Positions 1-8,539 are shown, counted from the stretch's first letter. The stretch is DNA of 64,000 nucleotides from Thalassobaculum fulvum (GCF_014652915.1 NZ_BMZS01000006.1:62001-126000); one strand, 5' to 3'. Numbers and translations: made by a program. The notes: generated by a model not told the origin, from the sequence alone.

Positions 1-377
1 ACGACCGCTGGGCCGAGGCGCTGACGGGCTCGACCCTCAACGGGATGCTGGGCTTCGAGCGCAACCACTACGACCGGCTGGTCCACCTCGCCTACGGCCT
101 GCTGCTGACCGCACCGATCCGGGAGATCCTGCCGCCGACGGACCGCATAGGGACGGCCTGGCGCCTGTTCCTGCCGGTGGCGGTGGTGCTGAGCCTCTCG
201 GCCGCCTACGAGATCCTGGAATGGGCGGCCGCGGCCACCCTGGGCGGCGAGATCGGCATCGCCTATGTCGGTGCCCAGGGCGACGTCTGGGACGCCGAGA
301 AGGACATGGCCCTGGCGACCGCCGGTGCGCTGCTCACCAGCGCGCTCGCCATCGTCTCCGAGCGGCTGCGGGCTTGA
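1..377 (+). CDS. YjdF/DUF2238-family inner-membrane protein, 5'-truncated
   Basis: The reading frame is already open at the window edge (from base 3), so only the C-terminal part, about 124 residues, is present. It shows the family hallmarks: an ERNHYDRLVH motif at the start of a membrane helix, a second helix ending in YEILEW, and GDVWDAEKDM before a last hydrophobic stretch. This matches the DUF2238 (YjdF) family of small multi-pass membrane proteins, whose function is unknown. The stop codon lies inside an Fnr-type dyad that probably serves the next gene. An ATG at 45 is internal to the family homology and is unlikely to be the true start. Confidence 0.8.
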   Translation, partial: DRWAEALTGSTLNGMLGFERNHYDRLVHLAYGLLLTAPIREILPPTDRIGTAWRLFLPVAVVLSLSAAYEILEWAAAATLGGEIGIAYVGAQGDVWDAEKDMALATAGALLTSALAIVSERLRA

Positions 378-387
378 TCTGCGTCAA
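374..387. promoter_or_regulatory. Perfect Fnr/FixK-type box
   Basis: TTGATCTGCGTCAA matches the TTGAY-N4-RTCAA consensus at every defined position. It overlaps the stop codon of the preceding gene and ends 114 bp before the start of the 66-residue gene, a plausible activator position. The window encodes a Crp/Fnr protein whose recognition helix (ETVSR) suits TTGAT half-sites. Binding itself is inferred. Confidence 0.65.
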
Positions 388-501
388 TGTCACGCCGGTG
401 GCACCGGCGCTTCATATCAATGACGCATTCCGTCGATATCAACCGGCCGTGCCGGGGGAAGGCGTGGGGATCGGCACATCCGCTCACAGGGAGGATGTCC
501 A

Positions 502-702
502 ATGACCGCTTTTCAGTCACCCGACAGCCGCGCCGCACCACTGACGCGGGACCGGCACGGGCCGCTCGGCGCGACGTGGCCGGTGTCTCCCCTGGCCCTG
601 GCCGCCCTCGTCGACATGGGAATGACGGACGAGACCATCGGGCGGTACTTCGGGGTCGATCCCGCCGAGGTCCGCCGGGAGCGCAAGGAGATACCATCGT
701 GA
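502..702 (+). CDS. Small hypothetical protein with HTH-like C-terminal half
   Basis: A 66-residue protein with a good Shine-Dalgarno (GGGAGGA, six bases before the ATG). The C-terminal half reads as a possible helix-turn-helix: ALVDMGMTDETIGRYFGV followed by a basic tail. That resembles short DNA-binding modules that test promoters, but no family can be named. Its stop overlaps the GTG start of the DUF3775 gene (GTGA), so the two are very likely translated together. A perfect Fnr box lies upstream, so induction at low oxygen is the best guess. A role as a small transcription or stress factor is inference only. Confidence 0.6.
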   Translation: MTAFQSPDSRAAPLTRDRHGPLGATWPVSPLALAALVDMGMTDETIGRYFGVDPAEVRRERKEIPS

Positions 703-1136
703 ACCCAGCGCCCTCGGAGGAGGACGGCGATGCCCTGGAACTCGACCTCGCGAGGATCTGCTTCATCGTCGTCAAGGCACGCGCCTTCGACGCGCAGGAG
801 GAGGTCGTCGAGCCCGACTACGGGTCGGACGCGGTCGACGACCAGGCGCGCCAGGTCCTGGAAGCCTACGGCGACGACCCGACCTATCAGGAGCTCTGCC
901 AGGCGATCGACGACCTGAGCGAGGAGGAGCAGTGCCGGCTGGTGGCGCTGGCCTGGATCGGCCGCGGGACCTACGAGCGGGGCGACTGGGACGAAGCGCT
1001 GGAGGCGGCCCGGGACGGCCACACCGATCATACCGCGCAGTACCTGACCAGCATGCCGTTGCTCGGCGACTATATCGAGGAAGGCCTGGCGGCCTTCGGG
1101 CTGAGCTGCATGGAGCTCGAGGGCGAGCACCTCTAG
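699..1136 (+). CDS. DUF3775 domain protein
   Basis: An acidic, about 145-residue protein beginning at a GTG that overlaps the previous stop codon. The frame is open further upstream, but the GTGA overlap and the position of the family homology favour this start. The C-terminal two thirds carry the DUF3775 pattern: CRLVALAWIGRG, then a W-D-EAL helix, then YLTSMPLLGDYIEEGL near the end. The biochemical role of this family is unknown. It forms a two-gene unit with the small gene before it, behind a perfect Fnr-type box, so expression under oxygen limitation is likely. Confidence 0.75.
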   Translation: MNPAPSEEDGDALELDLARICFIVVKARAFDAQEEVVEPDYGSDAVDDQARQVLEAYGDDPTYQELCQAIDDLSEEEQCRLVALAWIGRGTYERGDWDEALEAARDGHTDHTAQYLTSMPLLGDYIEEGLAAFGLSCMELEGEHL

Positions 1137-1152
1137 GCCGGCGGGAACCGCC

Positions 1153-1929
1153 TCAGTCCCGCTTCTCGTGCAGGTGCGCGATGTTGCGCACGACCTGGGC
1201 AACCTCGTCGTCGTCGAGCGGCGGCCGGCAGCGCAGCCGGTTCCAGCCCAGCATCAGTTCGAGCGCGATCTCCGGATCGACCTCGTGCCACAGCAGGTGC
1301 CCGGTGAGCGAGGCGACGGTGCTGTTCCGCTCGCCCTCGGGCACGCCCTCGCGCACCAGCGACCGCCAGTCGGCCAGTCTTCGACCGGCCCGGACACCAT
1401 GTGGGTCGAGCAGCCAGAACGGCATCGCCGCCGGCTCCCGCTCCGCCGGCGAACAGCCGTCGCGCCAGGCATAGCGCCGGCCGTTCGGGTGCACCGACGG
1501 CGGCGCGACGATGTAGCCGCCGTCGCCCCGCAGATCCAGGCCGGGGCGAAGCCCGGCGCGGTTCGACACCTCGCTGCCGGGATGCCGGAAGTACAGGTGC
1601 CGCCCGCCGCCGCCGGAGATCGATTCCACGGTATCGGCAAGCGGCCCGTGCTCGCGTTCCAGCCGTTCCAGCGACTCCGCACCGCCGTGCTTCGGGTCGA
1701 CGTCCAGCACCACCAGATGCGAGATCGCGCCGGTCACGATGCCGACATTGGCGTCCGGCCACCGGTCGTACCATTTCCCGACCGTTTCGGCGCTCGCCGC
1801 GTGCTCCTGCAACGCCTCCCAGGCGATCAGCGGGCGCTTGTCGCCCGGGCGCAGCGGGACCACCGACCAGCCGCGGGCGGCATAGTCCAGGGCCGCCGGG
1901 CCGCAGCCCTCGGCGCCTCCCCCGCTCAT
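1153..1929 (-). CDS. PrimPol-type bifunctional primase/polymerase with PriCT-like tail
   Basis: A 258-residue stand-alone archaeo-eukaryotic-type primase. The N-terminal bifunctional primase-polymerase domain covers roughly residues 10-175. It has the metal-binding pair D76/D78 (VVLDVDPKHGG), the motif II histidine H111 (SGGGGRHLYF) and the later acidic motif DLRGDGGYIV near 132-141. Residues about 185-258 look like the helical primase C-terminal module (REGVPEGERNSTVASL). Such proteins usually belong to plasmids, phages or integrated elements and prime DNA synthesis; no helicase domain or replication partner is nearby. Its ATG overlaps the stop of the upstream sufS-like gene (ATGA), so the two are translationally coupled. 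The base composition is that of the host. Confidence 0.8.
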   Translation of the reverse strand: MSGGGAEGCGPAALDYAARGWSVVPLRPGDKRPLIAWEALQEHAASAETVGKWYDRWPDANVGIVTGAISHLVVLDVDPKHGGAESLERLEREHGPLADTVESISGGGGRHLYFRHPGSEVSNRAGLRPGLDLRGDGGYIVAPPSVHPNGRRYAWRDGCSPAEREPAAMPFWLLDPHGVRAGRRLADWRSLVREGVPEGERNSTVASLTGHLLWHEVDPEIALELMLGWNRLRCRPPLDDDEVAQVVRNIAHLHEKRD

Positions 1930-3155
1930 CGCCGCAGGTCCCGGAGCGCCCGGTCGACGCCGGCGACCAGGGCGTCGACGTCGCTCTCCAGGTTGTACAG
2001 CGCGAAGCTGGCCCGCGCCGTCCCCGGCACCCCCAGGGCGTCGTGCAGCGGCTGCGCGCAGTGATGTCCCGAGCGCAAGGCCAGGCCGTCGCGGTCGAGC
2101 CGCCGGCAGAGCTCAAGGCTGTCGATCCCCTCGGCCACGAAGCTGACCACCGGGCCGCGTCGGTCGAGATCGGTCGGTCCGACGATCCGAACCCCGGGCA
2201 GGCCCTGCAGCCCTTCGATGGCCCGCCGCGTCAGGTTCCGCTCGTGCGCCCGGACCGCCGTCCAGTCGAGCCCGCCCAGCCAGTCGAGCACGGCGCCGAG
2301 GCCGACGGCACCGCCGAGCGGCGGCGTGCCCGCCTCGAACCGCCGCGGCGGGTCGGCGAAGGTCGCGGTCTGCAGCGTCACCTCGCGGATCATCTGGCCG
2401 CCGACCAGGAACGGCGGCAGCGCCGCCAGCGCCTCCTGCCGGCCCCACAGCACGCCGATGCCGGTCGGCCCGTACACCTTGTGGCCCGAGAACGCGTAGT
2501 AGTCGACACCGAGCGCCGGCAGGTCGACGGGCCCGTGCGGTGCGCCCTGGGCGCCGTCGAGCAGCACCTGGGCGCCGACCGCCCGCGCCGCCGCCACCAC
2601 CCGGGCGACGTCGGTTTCCGCCCCGGTCACGTTCGAGCACTGGGTGATCGCGACCAGGCGGGTATCGGGATGCAGGATCTGCTCGAGCCGGTCGAGGTCG
2701 AGCCGGCCGTCCGGGCGGACCGGGATCACCTCCAGCCGGACGTCGCGATGATGGGCCAGGCGCTGCCAGGGCAGCAGGTTGCTGTGGTGTTCGAGCTGGG
2801 TCACCACGATCCGGTCGCGCGGCCCGACCAGCTCGGTCAGCGCGCCGGCCGCGATGTTGATGGCCGAGGTGGCGCCGTAAGTGAACACGACCTCCCGCGG
2901 CACGACACCGAGATAGCGGGCGACCGCCGCGCGGGCATGGTCGTAGGCCGCCTGGGCCGCCCGCGAGCGGCGGTGCGGCGTGCCGTGGACGTTGCCGCGC
3001 GCCTCGATCTCGAAGGCGCGCTGCGCCGCCAGGACGACCTCGGGAACCTGCGCGGTCGCGGCATTGTCCAGGTAGATCAGGTCGGGAGCTGCCAGCCCCG
3101 GGAACTGGCGCTTGATGACCGCGGGGTCGAAACCGGTTTCTCCGTCGGCCGCCAT
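1926..3155 (-). CDS. sufS: SufS-type (group II) cysteine desulfurase
   Basis: A 409-residue PLP enzyme that would remove sulfur from cysteine as a protein persulfide for Fe-S or thio-cofactor assembly. The PLP lysine is K226 in AFSGHKVYGPTG. The sulfur-accepting cysteine is C366 in RSGHHCAQPL, the typical group II context. LEHHSNLLPW near 121-130 is also characteristic. The start was placed at the ATG preceded by GGTGGAG; the frame is open 42 codons further but that extension has no homology. There are no other suf genes around it. Instead it overlaps a primase gene downstream, an odd partnership. Imperfect Fnr-like dyads lie 58-102 bp upstream. Confidence 0.87.
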   Translation of the reverse strand: MAADGETGFDPAVIKRQFPGLAAPDLIYLDNAATAQVPEVVLAAQRAFEIEARGNVHGTPHRRSRAAQAAYDHARAAVARYLGVVPREVVFTYGATSAINIAAGALTELVGPRDRIVVTQLEHHSNLLPWQRLAHHRDVRLEVIPVRPDGRLDLDRLEQILHPDTRLVAITQCSNVTGAETDVARVVAAARAVGAQVLLDGAQGAPHGPVDLPALGVDYYAFSGHKVYGPTGIGVLWGRQEALAALPPFLVGGQMIREVTLQTATFADPPRRFEAGTPPLGGAVGLGAVLDWLGGLDWTAVRAHERNLTRRAIEGLQGLPGVRIVGPTDLDRRGPVVSFVAEGIDSLELCRRLDRDGLALRSGHHCAQPLHDALGVPGTARASFALYNLESDVDALVAGVDRALRDLRR

Positions 3156-3212
3156 GTCGATCGCTCCACCGCACCGTCTGTGGGAAGCATGGCAGCCCGC
3201 CCACCGCACGCC

Positions 3213-3257
3213 TTGACCTGGGTCAGTCGGGCCCGCCCGGCCATTGATCCATGTTAA
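3213..3257. promoter_or_regulatory. Two imperfect Fnr-like dyads between divergent genes
   Basis: TTGACCTGGGTCAG (3213-3226) and TTGATCCATGTTAA (3244-3257) each match TTGAY-N4-RTCAA with one mismatch in the second half-site. They sit between the sufS-like gene (minus) and the Ntn-hydrolase gene (plus), 18 bp apart. Paired one-mismatch sites in a short divergent spacer are suggestive but not conclusive. Confidence 0.4.
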
Positions 3258-3337
3258 TGCGGCACCGCTCAGGCCCGCCAAAGTCGACGAGGCGGCCCTG
3301 GCGCCGCTGCCTCGCAGGCCGTTCGGAGGTCAGGGAC

Positions 3338-3889
3338 ATGAGCGTCATCGCCGCCATGACATGCAGCGCGACAGGGGCGACCTGGATCGGCAGCGACACG
3401 CTGATGTGCTCGGCCACGTTGCGGCAGATCGTCGGACCGAAGTGGATCCGGCACAGCCCCTGGGCCCTCGGGGTCGCGGGCCACCTGCGGGCACTCAACC
3501 TGTTCCAGCACAACGCCGCCGAGCTCCTCGGCAACCTCGACGGACCGTTCGAGTTCGCCGGCCGGGCGCGGGAGCTGCTGAAGGCGGACGGCTTCACGAC
3601 CGAAACCAACGGCAACGGCGGGCCGATCGTCTACGGCCAGATGCTGATACTGGCGCGCCCCGGCGCGGTCTGGGCCATCGCCGCCGACTTTTCGGTCATG
3701 TCCCTGGCGCCCGATCGCCTGTGGGCCGAGGGCAGCGGACGCGAGCTGGCGGTGGGCGCCGGCCACGCCCTGGTGAACTCGGGATTCCACCTTGCCGCCG
3801 ACGACGTCGTGCGCCGGGCCGTCGAGACCGCCATCGCCTACGAGACGAGCTGCGGCGGCGAGGCCTGGGTGGACCGGCTGACGGCCTGA
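3338..3889 (+). CDS. Proteasome-like Ntn-hydrolase family protein
   Basis: A 183-residue protein with the start fixed by a strong GGAGGT five to ten bases before the ATG. The N-terminus, MSVIAAMTCSATGATWIGSDT, resembles the first two strands of 20S-proteasome/HslV-like N-terminal-nucleophile hydrolases, where the chain normally begins with Thr and reaches a G-x-D turn. Here the residue after Met is Ser, which could act as the nucleophile once Met is removed. Further on, GVAGHLRALN and GPIVYGQMLIL fit the alternating strands of the fold. Bacterial relatives are little studied and could be self-compartmentalising proteases or amidases. It stands alone, behind possible Fnr-like sites. The substrate is unknown. 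Confidence 0.65.
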   Translation: MSVIAAMTCSATGATWIGSDTLMCSATLRQIVGPKWIRHSPWALGVAGHLRALNLFQHNAAELLGNLDGPFEFAGRARELLKADGFTTETNGNGGPIVYGQMLILARPGAVWAIAADFSVMSLAPDRLWAEGSGRELAVGAGHALVNSGFHLAADDVVRRAVETAIAYETSCGGEAWVDRLTA

Positions 3890-3921
3890 ACTGCCGGGAC
3901 GCATCGGCACGGAGGGATGCG

Positions 3922-4209
3922 ATGAAGGACCTACCTCTCTCGGAGGTCTACCGGCTCCTGGAACCGGGGCCGGTGGTCCCGCTGACCACCGCGCGGGACG
4001 GCCGCCCCAACGTCATGACCATGTCGTGGCACATGATGGTGGACTTCGAGCCACCGCTGGTCGCCTGCGTGGTGAGCGACGCCGACCACAGCGCGACCGC
4101 CCTGTCCGCGACCGGCGAATGCGTCACCGCGATCCCCGAAGTCGATCGGGCGGCGAAGGTGGTCGCGGTCGATGGCGAGATCATCCAACTCGACTCGGCC
4201 AAGCCGTAG
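3922..4209 (+). pseudogene. Flavin reductase-like (FMN-binding) protein with internal in-frame deletion
   Basis: A 95-residue frame with a clear start (GGAGGGATGCG before ATG). Its first 74 residues match the beginning of the flavin-reductase-like FMN-binding family (EPGPVVPLTTARDGRPN, MTMSWHMMVDFEPPLVACVV). The text then jumps directly from AAKVV to VDGEIIQLDSAKP, which corresponds to the extreme C-terminus of these normally about 180-residue proteins. Roughly 80-90 central residues, including much of the flavin-binding barrel, are missing, while frame and stop are kept. An internal deletion is the simplest reading, so the product is probably inactive. It could instead be a retained mini-protein. 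A full-length copy elsewhere in the genome is possible. Confidence 0.65.
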
Positions 4210-4221
4210 GCCGCGGCCGGG

Positions 4222-4941
4222 TCAGCAGATCCCCGGCCGGCGCGCCCAGCCGTCGCCGTCGGCCCCGCCGGTGGCGAGGTCCTCCAGCTGGTCGAGATCC
4301 AGGAACTCGACGCTCACCGGGCACGGCAGGGCGATCAGGCCGTCGTTCCGGAGCTTGGTGAAGGTCCGCGAAACCGTTTCTGTGGTCAGCCCGAGATAGT
4401 CCGCGATGTCGGTACGCGACATCGGAAGGTCGATGCTGTCCGCATAGTCCCCGTCCTCGTCGGCGGCGAGGCTCAGCAGGAAGCTCGCCACCTTCTCGAC
4501 CGCCGACTTGCGGCCGAGGAGCAGCATCTGGTCCTGGGCCCGCCGCAGGTCGTTGCACATCTCCGCCAGGATGCGCCGGGCCAGCCCCGGCTCCGCGTCG
4601 ATGCGACGCTCGAAGGCGGCACGCGGGTGGCGGCGCAGGACCGCCGGCGTCACCGCTTCGGCGGTGCACAGGCATTCGCCGCTCTGGGCGACGCCGAGCA
4701 GCCGGCCGCCCGACACGAAACCGGTCACCTGCCGCCGGCCGTCCACCATGACCTTGTGAAGACGCAAGGTGCCGCTGACGACCTCGAACACGCTGTCGGC
4801 GACGTCGCCCTCGGCGAACACGATGGTCCCCGCGGCCACTCGCTGGACCGGGGTGCCGGCCGGTCGCGCCGCACCCGGCCGCACCGCCAGGGGCGAGAAA
4901 CCGTCGTTGCCGGAAAGCTGCGAAGCGAAGTGCGCACCCAT
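4222..4941 (-). CDS. Crp/Fnr-family transcriptional regulator (FixK/DNR-like, no Fe-S cysteines)
   Basis: A 239-residue regulator. The cyclic-nucleotide-type sensor barrel spans about 35-115, a dimerisation helix about 118-150, and a winged HTH about 170-215 with recognition segment GLTTETVSRTFTKL. The ETVSR residues are those used by Fnr/FixK to read TTGAT half-sites. No N-terminal cysteine cluster of Fnr is present, so the protein is not an Fe-S oxygen sensor by the classical design; a FixK- or DNR-like role fits better. Longer starts at 4965 or 5013 are possible, but a perfect 11-bp inverted repeat covers 4958-4990, favouring the ATG at 4941. Target boxes occur upstream of neighbouring operons. 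Confidence 0.85.
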   Translation of the reverse strand: MGAHFASQLSGNDGFSPLAVRPGAARPAGTPVQRVAAGTIVFAEGDVADSVFEVVSGTLRLHKVMVDGRRQVTGFVSGGRLLGVAQSGECLCTAEAVTPAVLRRHPRAAFERRIDAEPGLARRILAEMCNDLRRAQDQMLLLGRKSAVEKVASFLLSLAADEDGDYADSIDLPMSRTDIADYLGLTTETVSRTFTKLRNDGLIALPCPVSVEFLDLDQLEDLATGGADGDGWARRPGIC

Positions 4942-4957
4942 GACTGACCCCGATCCC

Positions 4958-4990
4958 TGTCGCATCGGTCTTGATTGATCCGATGCGACA
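4958..4990. promoter_or_regulatory. Perfect 11-bp inverted repeat before the Crp/Fnr gene
   Basis: TGTCGCATCGG (4958-4968) and its exact complement CCGATGCGACA (4980-4990) flank an 11-base spacer containing TTGATTGAT. It lies just upstream of the preferred start of the Crp/Fnr gene. It could be an autoregulatory operator or a 5'-leader hairpin. Confidence 0.5.
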
Positions 4991-5097
4991 AGCATGGTCG
5001 AGCCCGGTAACACGCCGATGACGACAACCGCCTGTTGTGTGAACCCTTCGAGACGAAGTGTGACGTTGTGTGACAGTCCCTGCTGGCGACAGGAGCG

Positions 5098-5349
5098 TCA
5101 GGCGTCCTGCAACTTCCCCGAAAGGTAGCCGAGACAACCCTCCAGGCTCGCCACTTTGGGATAGTCGATCTCCGGGATCTCGACGCCGAGGCTCCGGTGA
5201 AGGGCGATGGCGAAGTTCAGGAGGTCCATGGAGTCGAAGTCGAACTGGTCGCGGAACGGCGTGGCCGGGTCGACCGTCTCGTCCTCAATGTCCGGTGCCA
5301 CGCCGGTCAGCGCCGCCAGCACCGCCGCCCTGATCTCGTCCTCGGTCAT
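5098..5349 (-). CDS. Acyl carrier protein in a 2-oxoacid dehydrogenase operon
   Basis: An 83-residue acidic acyl carrier protein. The phosphopantetheine attachment serine is S40 in FDFDSMDLLNF, followed by the usual helix III (GVEIPEIDYPKVASLEG). It is not in a fatty-acid synthesis context. It is the last gene of the acyl-CoA synthetase/E1/E2 operon, and its ATG overlaps the E2 stop (ATGA), so it is made together with the dehydrogenase. ACPs linked to E2 genes may carry acyl or lipoyl-precursor groups, but the function here is not established. Length and motif argue against a D-alanyl carrier protein with certainty only if a DltA-like partner is excluded; none is seen here. Confidence 0.85.
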   Translation of the reverse strand: MTEDEIRAAVLAALTGVAPDIEDETVDPATPFRDQFDFDSMDLLNFAIALHRSLGVEIPEIDYPKVASLEGCLGYLSGKLQDA

Positions 5350-6533
5350 GCGAGTGTCTCCGGAGTTTGAAGGAGCCGGTCGAGCGCGCGCAGGTACAGG
5401 GCGCCCCGGTGGCCGTCGCTGGCCCGATGGTCGGCGGCCAGGCTGGCGCTGATCACCCGTCGGGATTCGATCGTCCCGTCGACCGACCACGGCCGTTCCA
5501 CGACGCTGCCGAAGCCGACGATGGCGACCTGCGGCGGGTAGATCACCGGGAACACGGTCTCGACGCCGTTCTCGCCGAGGCTGGTCACCGTGACCGTCGG
5601 GTCCGACAGTTCCGAGGCGCGCAGCCGGCCGGTCCGGGCGCGCTGCACGAGGTCCCGGAACGCCGCCATGACGTCGCCGAGTTCCCTGGTGTCCGTGTCG
5701 CGGATCGCCGGCGCCACCAGGCCGCCGCGCCGCAGGGCGATCGCCGCGCCGACGTGGATCCCCGTTCCCGGCACGAACGCGTCGTCGCGCCAGAAGCCGT
5801 TGAGCTCGGGCACCTCCTTCAGCGCCAGGGCCGCGGCCTTGATCAGCAGAGCGCCGTACAGGAGCCGCTCGGCGACCGGCCGCCGCCGGTTCTCGGTCTC
5901 CAGCCAGTCGAGCGCCCGGGTCAGGTCGATGGTGGTGGCGAGGTAGTAATGCGGGATCTCGCGCTTGGAACGCGCCATCGCCGCGGCGATCGCCCGCCGC
6001 ATGGCGGCCGCCGCATCACCGGTCGGCTTGGCCGCCGGAGCGGGAACCGGGGCCGGAGCGGCCGCGCCGGCGCGCTCGACGTCCACCAGGGTGACCGCGC
6101 CGTCGGCTCCGGTGCCGGTCAGCGTCTCCAGATCGACGCCCAGGTCCCGCGCCCGCTGTCGGGCCGCCGGCGACACCCGGGCACGGGAGGCCGCGGCGGG
6201 CGCCGTCGGCTCGGCCGGCTTCCGGGGCTTGGCGGCCTTCGGTGCCACCGGCTCGGACGCGGGTGTCGGTGTCTCGGGCGCCGGCGCCGCCGGCTCGCCC
6301 TCCCCGCGGATATGCGCGATCACCGTGCCGACCGGCACCTCCGTGCCGGGCTCGACCACCAGCCGGTCGACGACGCCGGCCTGGAAGGTCTCGATCTCGA
6401 TCGCGCCCTTCTGGGTCTCGACCACGGCGACGATGTCGCCGCGCGCCACCGTGTCGCCCGGCTTCACCAGCCACTCGACCAGGGTCCCGGCCTCCATGTC
6501 GGAGCCGAGCGACGGCATTCGGAACTCAGCCAT
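5346..6533 (-). CDS. Dihydrolipoamide acyltransferase (E2 component)
   Basis: A 395-residue E2 subunit with one N-terminal lipoyl domain (lipoyl-lysine K42 in [11 protein letters not shown]), an Ala/Pro-rich linker (about 80-118) and a peripheral subunit-binding domain near 119-152 ([17 protein letters not shown]). The catalytic domain runs from about 170, with the His-Asp signature [10 protein letters not shown] near 368-376. It would transfer the acyl group from lipoyl to CoA. It lies directly after the E1 beta gene with an 8-base overlap and runs into the ACP gene. No E3 (dihydrolipoamide dehydrogenase) gene is in the operon, so E3 must be shared. The substrate (pyruvate, acetoin or another 2-oxo compound) cannot be settled from sequence. 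Confidence 0.9.
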   Translation of the reverse strand: MAEFRMPSLGSDMEAGTLVEWLVKPGDTVARGDIVAVVETQKGAIEIETFQAGVVDRLVVEPGTEVPVGTVIAHIRGEGEPAAPAPETPTPASEPVAPKAAKPRKPAEPTAPAAASRARVSPAARQRARDLGVDLETLTGTGADGAVTLVDVERAGAAAPAPVPAPAAKPTGDAAAAMRRAIAAAMARSKREIPHYYLATTIDLTRALDWLETENRRRPVAERLLYGALLIKAAALALKEVPELNGFWRDDAFVPGTGIHVGAAIALRRGGLVAPAIRDTDTRELGDVMAAFRDLVQRARTGRLRASELSDPTVTVTSLGENGVETVFPVIYPPQVAIVGFGSVVERPWSVDGTIESRRVISASLAADHRASDGHRGALYLRALDRLLQTPETLA

Positions 6534-7536
6534 GGTTCCCCATCAGATGCTCGACCGCCCGGATGATCTTGTCGGTCTGCGGCAGCGCCGCGTCCTCCAG
6601 GTGCTTGGCGTACGGGATCGGCACCTCCTCGCTGCACACCCGGGCGACCGGGGCGTCGAGGTCGTAGAATGCCTGCTCCATGATCCGCGCCATGATCTCG
6701 GCGGCGATGCCGACGCTGCGCCAGCCCTCGTCGACGATCACCGCCCGCCGGGTCCGGCGCACCGAGCCGAGGATGGTCGCGTCGTCGAGCGGCCGGAGTG
6801 TCCGCAGGTCGACGACCTCGGCGTCGACCCCCTGTCCGGCGAGGCTTTCCGCCGCCGCCAGGGTCTTGCCGAGGCTGCCGCCATAGGTGATCAGGCTGAC
6901 GTCGCGACCGGGCCGCCGGATCGCCGCCCGGTCGATGTCGACCGCCCCGGCATCGGCCGGGATCTCGCCCTTGTCGTTGTACAGCAGGGCGTTCTCGAAG
7001 ATCAGCACCGGGTCCGGGCAGGCCAGCGCCGACGCCAGCATGCCGCGGGCGTCCTCGAGGGTCGCCGGGGTCACCACCCGGATGCCGGGGATGTGGGCGT
7101 ACCAGCCCTCCAGGCTGTGCGAATGCTGGGCGGCCAACTGCCGGCCGCCGCCGGTCGCCATGCGGATGACCAGCGGGATGCTGAACTGGCCGCCCGACAT
7201 GTGCCGGATGGTGGCGGCGTTGTTCACGATCTGGTCGATCGCCAGCAGGCTGAAGTTGACCGTCATGATCTCGACGATCGGCCGCATGCCGCCGAGTGCC
7301 GCCCCGATGCCGGCGCCGACGAACGAGGATTCCGACAGCGGCGTGTCGCGGATCCGCTCCGGCCCGAACTCCGCCAGTAGCCCGGTGCTGACGGCGTAGC
7401 AGCCGCCGTAGCGGCCGACGTCCTCGCCCATCAGGAACACCCGGGGATCGGCTTCCAGGGCCTCGCGCAGCGCCGCCCGCACCGCCTCGCGATAGGTCAG
7501 GGCGATCGTCCCGCCGTTCGCGGTCTGGGCCGTCAT
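6526..7536 (-). CDS. 2-oxoacid dehydrogenase E1 component, beta subunit
   Basis: A 336-residue transketolase-like beta subunit that pairs with the alpha subunit encoded just upstream. Landmarks are [10 protein letters not shown] near residue 40, the TPP-site region [20 protein letters not shown], and the C-terminal transketolase domain with [11 protein letters not shown]. The start ATG overlaps the E1 alpha stop (ATGA). Spacing and order (alpha, beta, E2) are those of pyruvate or acetoin dehydrogenase complexes of alphaproteobacteria. Since an acyl-CoA synthetase comes first in the operon, an acetoin/acetate-linked role is as plausible as a second pyruvate dehydrogenase. Confidence 0.9.
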   Translation of the reverse strand: MTAQTANGGTIALTYREAVRAALREALEADPRVFLMGEDVGRYGGCYAVSTGLLAEFGPERIRDTPLSESSFVGAGIGAALGGMRPIVEIMTVNFSLLAIDQIVNNAATIRHMSGGQFSIPLVIRMATGGGRQLAAQHSHSLEGWYAHIPGIRVVTPATLEDARGMLASALACPDPVLIFENALLYNDKGEIPADAGAVDIDRAAIRRPGRDVSLITYGGSLGKTLAAAESLAGQGVDAEVVDLRTLRPLDDATILGSVRRTRRAVIVDEGWRSVGIAAEIMARIMEQAFYDLDAPVARVCSEEVPIPYAKHLEDAALPQTDKIIRAVEHLMGNHG

Positions 7537-8539
7537 GCCGCGTCCTCCTCGGTGTAGACGTCGCGGGCCAAGTCGCCGACCGGCTCCCATTCGCTCGCCT
7601 CGGCGAACGCCACCGCCGCGTCGACCTCGCGGGCGACCTCGGCCTCGATCCCGGCGAGCGCGGCGTCGTCGAGCAGCCCCGCCTCCCGCAGCCGCTGCGA
7701 GAACGTCACGATCGGCCCGCGCTGCTTCCAGGCCTCGACCTCCTCCTTGTTCCGGTACAGCTCCGGGTCGAACATCGAGTGCGGCCGGAACCGGTAGGTC
7801 CGCAGTTCCAGGAAGTACGGCCCCTCGCCGGCCCGGATCGCCTCGGTCGCGCGCCGCGCCGCCGCCCCGACCGCCAGCACGTCCATGGCGTCGACCGCCT
7901 CCGACGTCATGCCGTAGCTGGCCGCCTTCGCATGGATGTCGGTGTTCGACTCGGAGAGCTGCAACGCCGTTCCCATGGCGTAGAGGTTGTTCTCGCACAG
8001 GAACAGCACCGGCAGGTTCCACAGCGCCGCCAGGTTCATGGATTCGTGGAACTCGCCCTCGGCGACCGCGCCTTCGCCGAAGAAGCAGGCGGCGACGTTG
8101 GGCCGGCCCTGCATTCTCTCGGCCAGCGCCAGCCCGACCGCCAGCGGCAGGCCGCCGCCGACGATGGCGTTGCCGCCGTAGAACCGCGTGGCCGCGTCGA
8201 ACAGGTGCATGGAGCCGCCGCGGCCGCGGCTGCAGCCGCCCGCCTTGCCGTACATCTCGGCCATCACCGCGCCCATCGGCATGCCGCGGGCGAGCGCGTG
8301 GCCGTGCTCGCGGTAGGTCGCGACGATCGCGTCCTCCGGCACCAGCGTCGGCATCACGCCGACCGGGATCGCCTCCTCGCCGATGCACAGGTGCAGGAAG
8401 CCGCGGATCTTCATGGCGCTGTACAGCTCGGCGCACTTCTCCTCGAACCGGCGGATGCGGATCATGCCGCGCAGCAGGTCGAGGGCCTGCGCCCGCTCCG
8501 GCAGCGCCGGCCGGTCGTCGTTCGTGGCCTCGGTCGGGG

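Noticed and set aside
3251-3337. Longer N-terminus for the Ntn-hydrolase gene
   Set aside because: The extension is Arg-rich without homology, overlaps an Fnr-like dyad, and the internal ATG has an excellent GGAGGT ribosome site.
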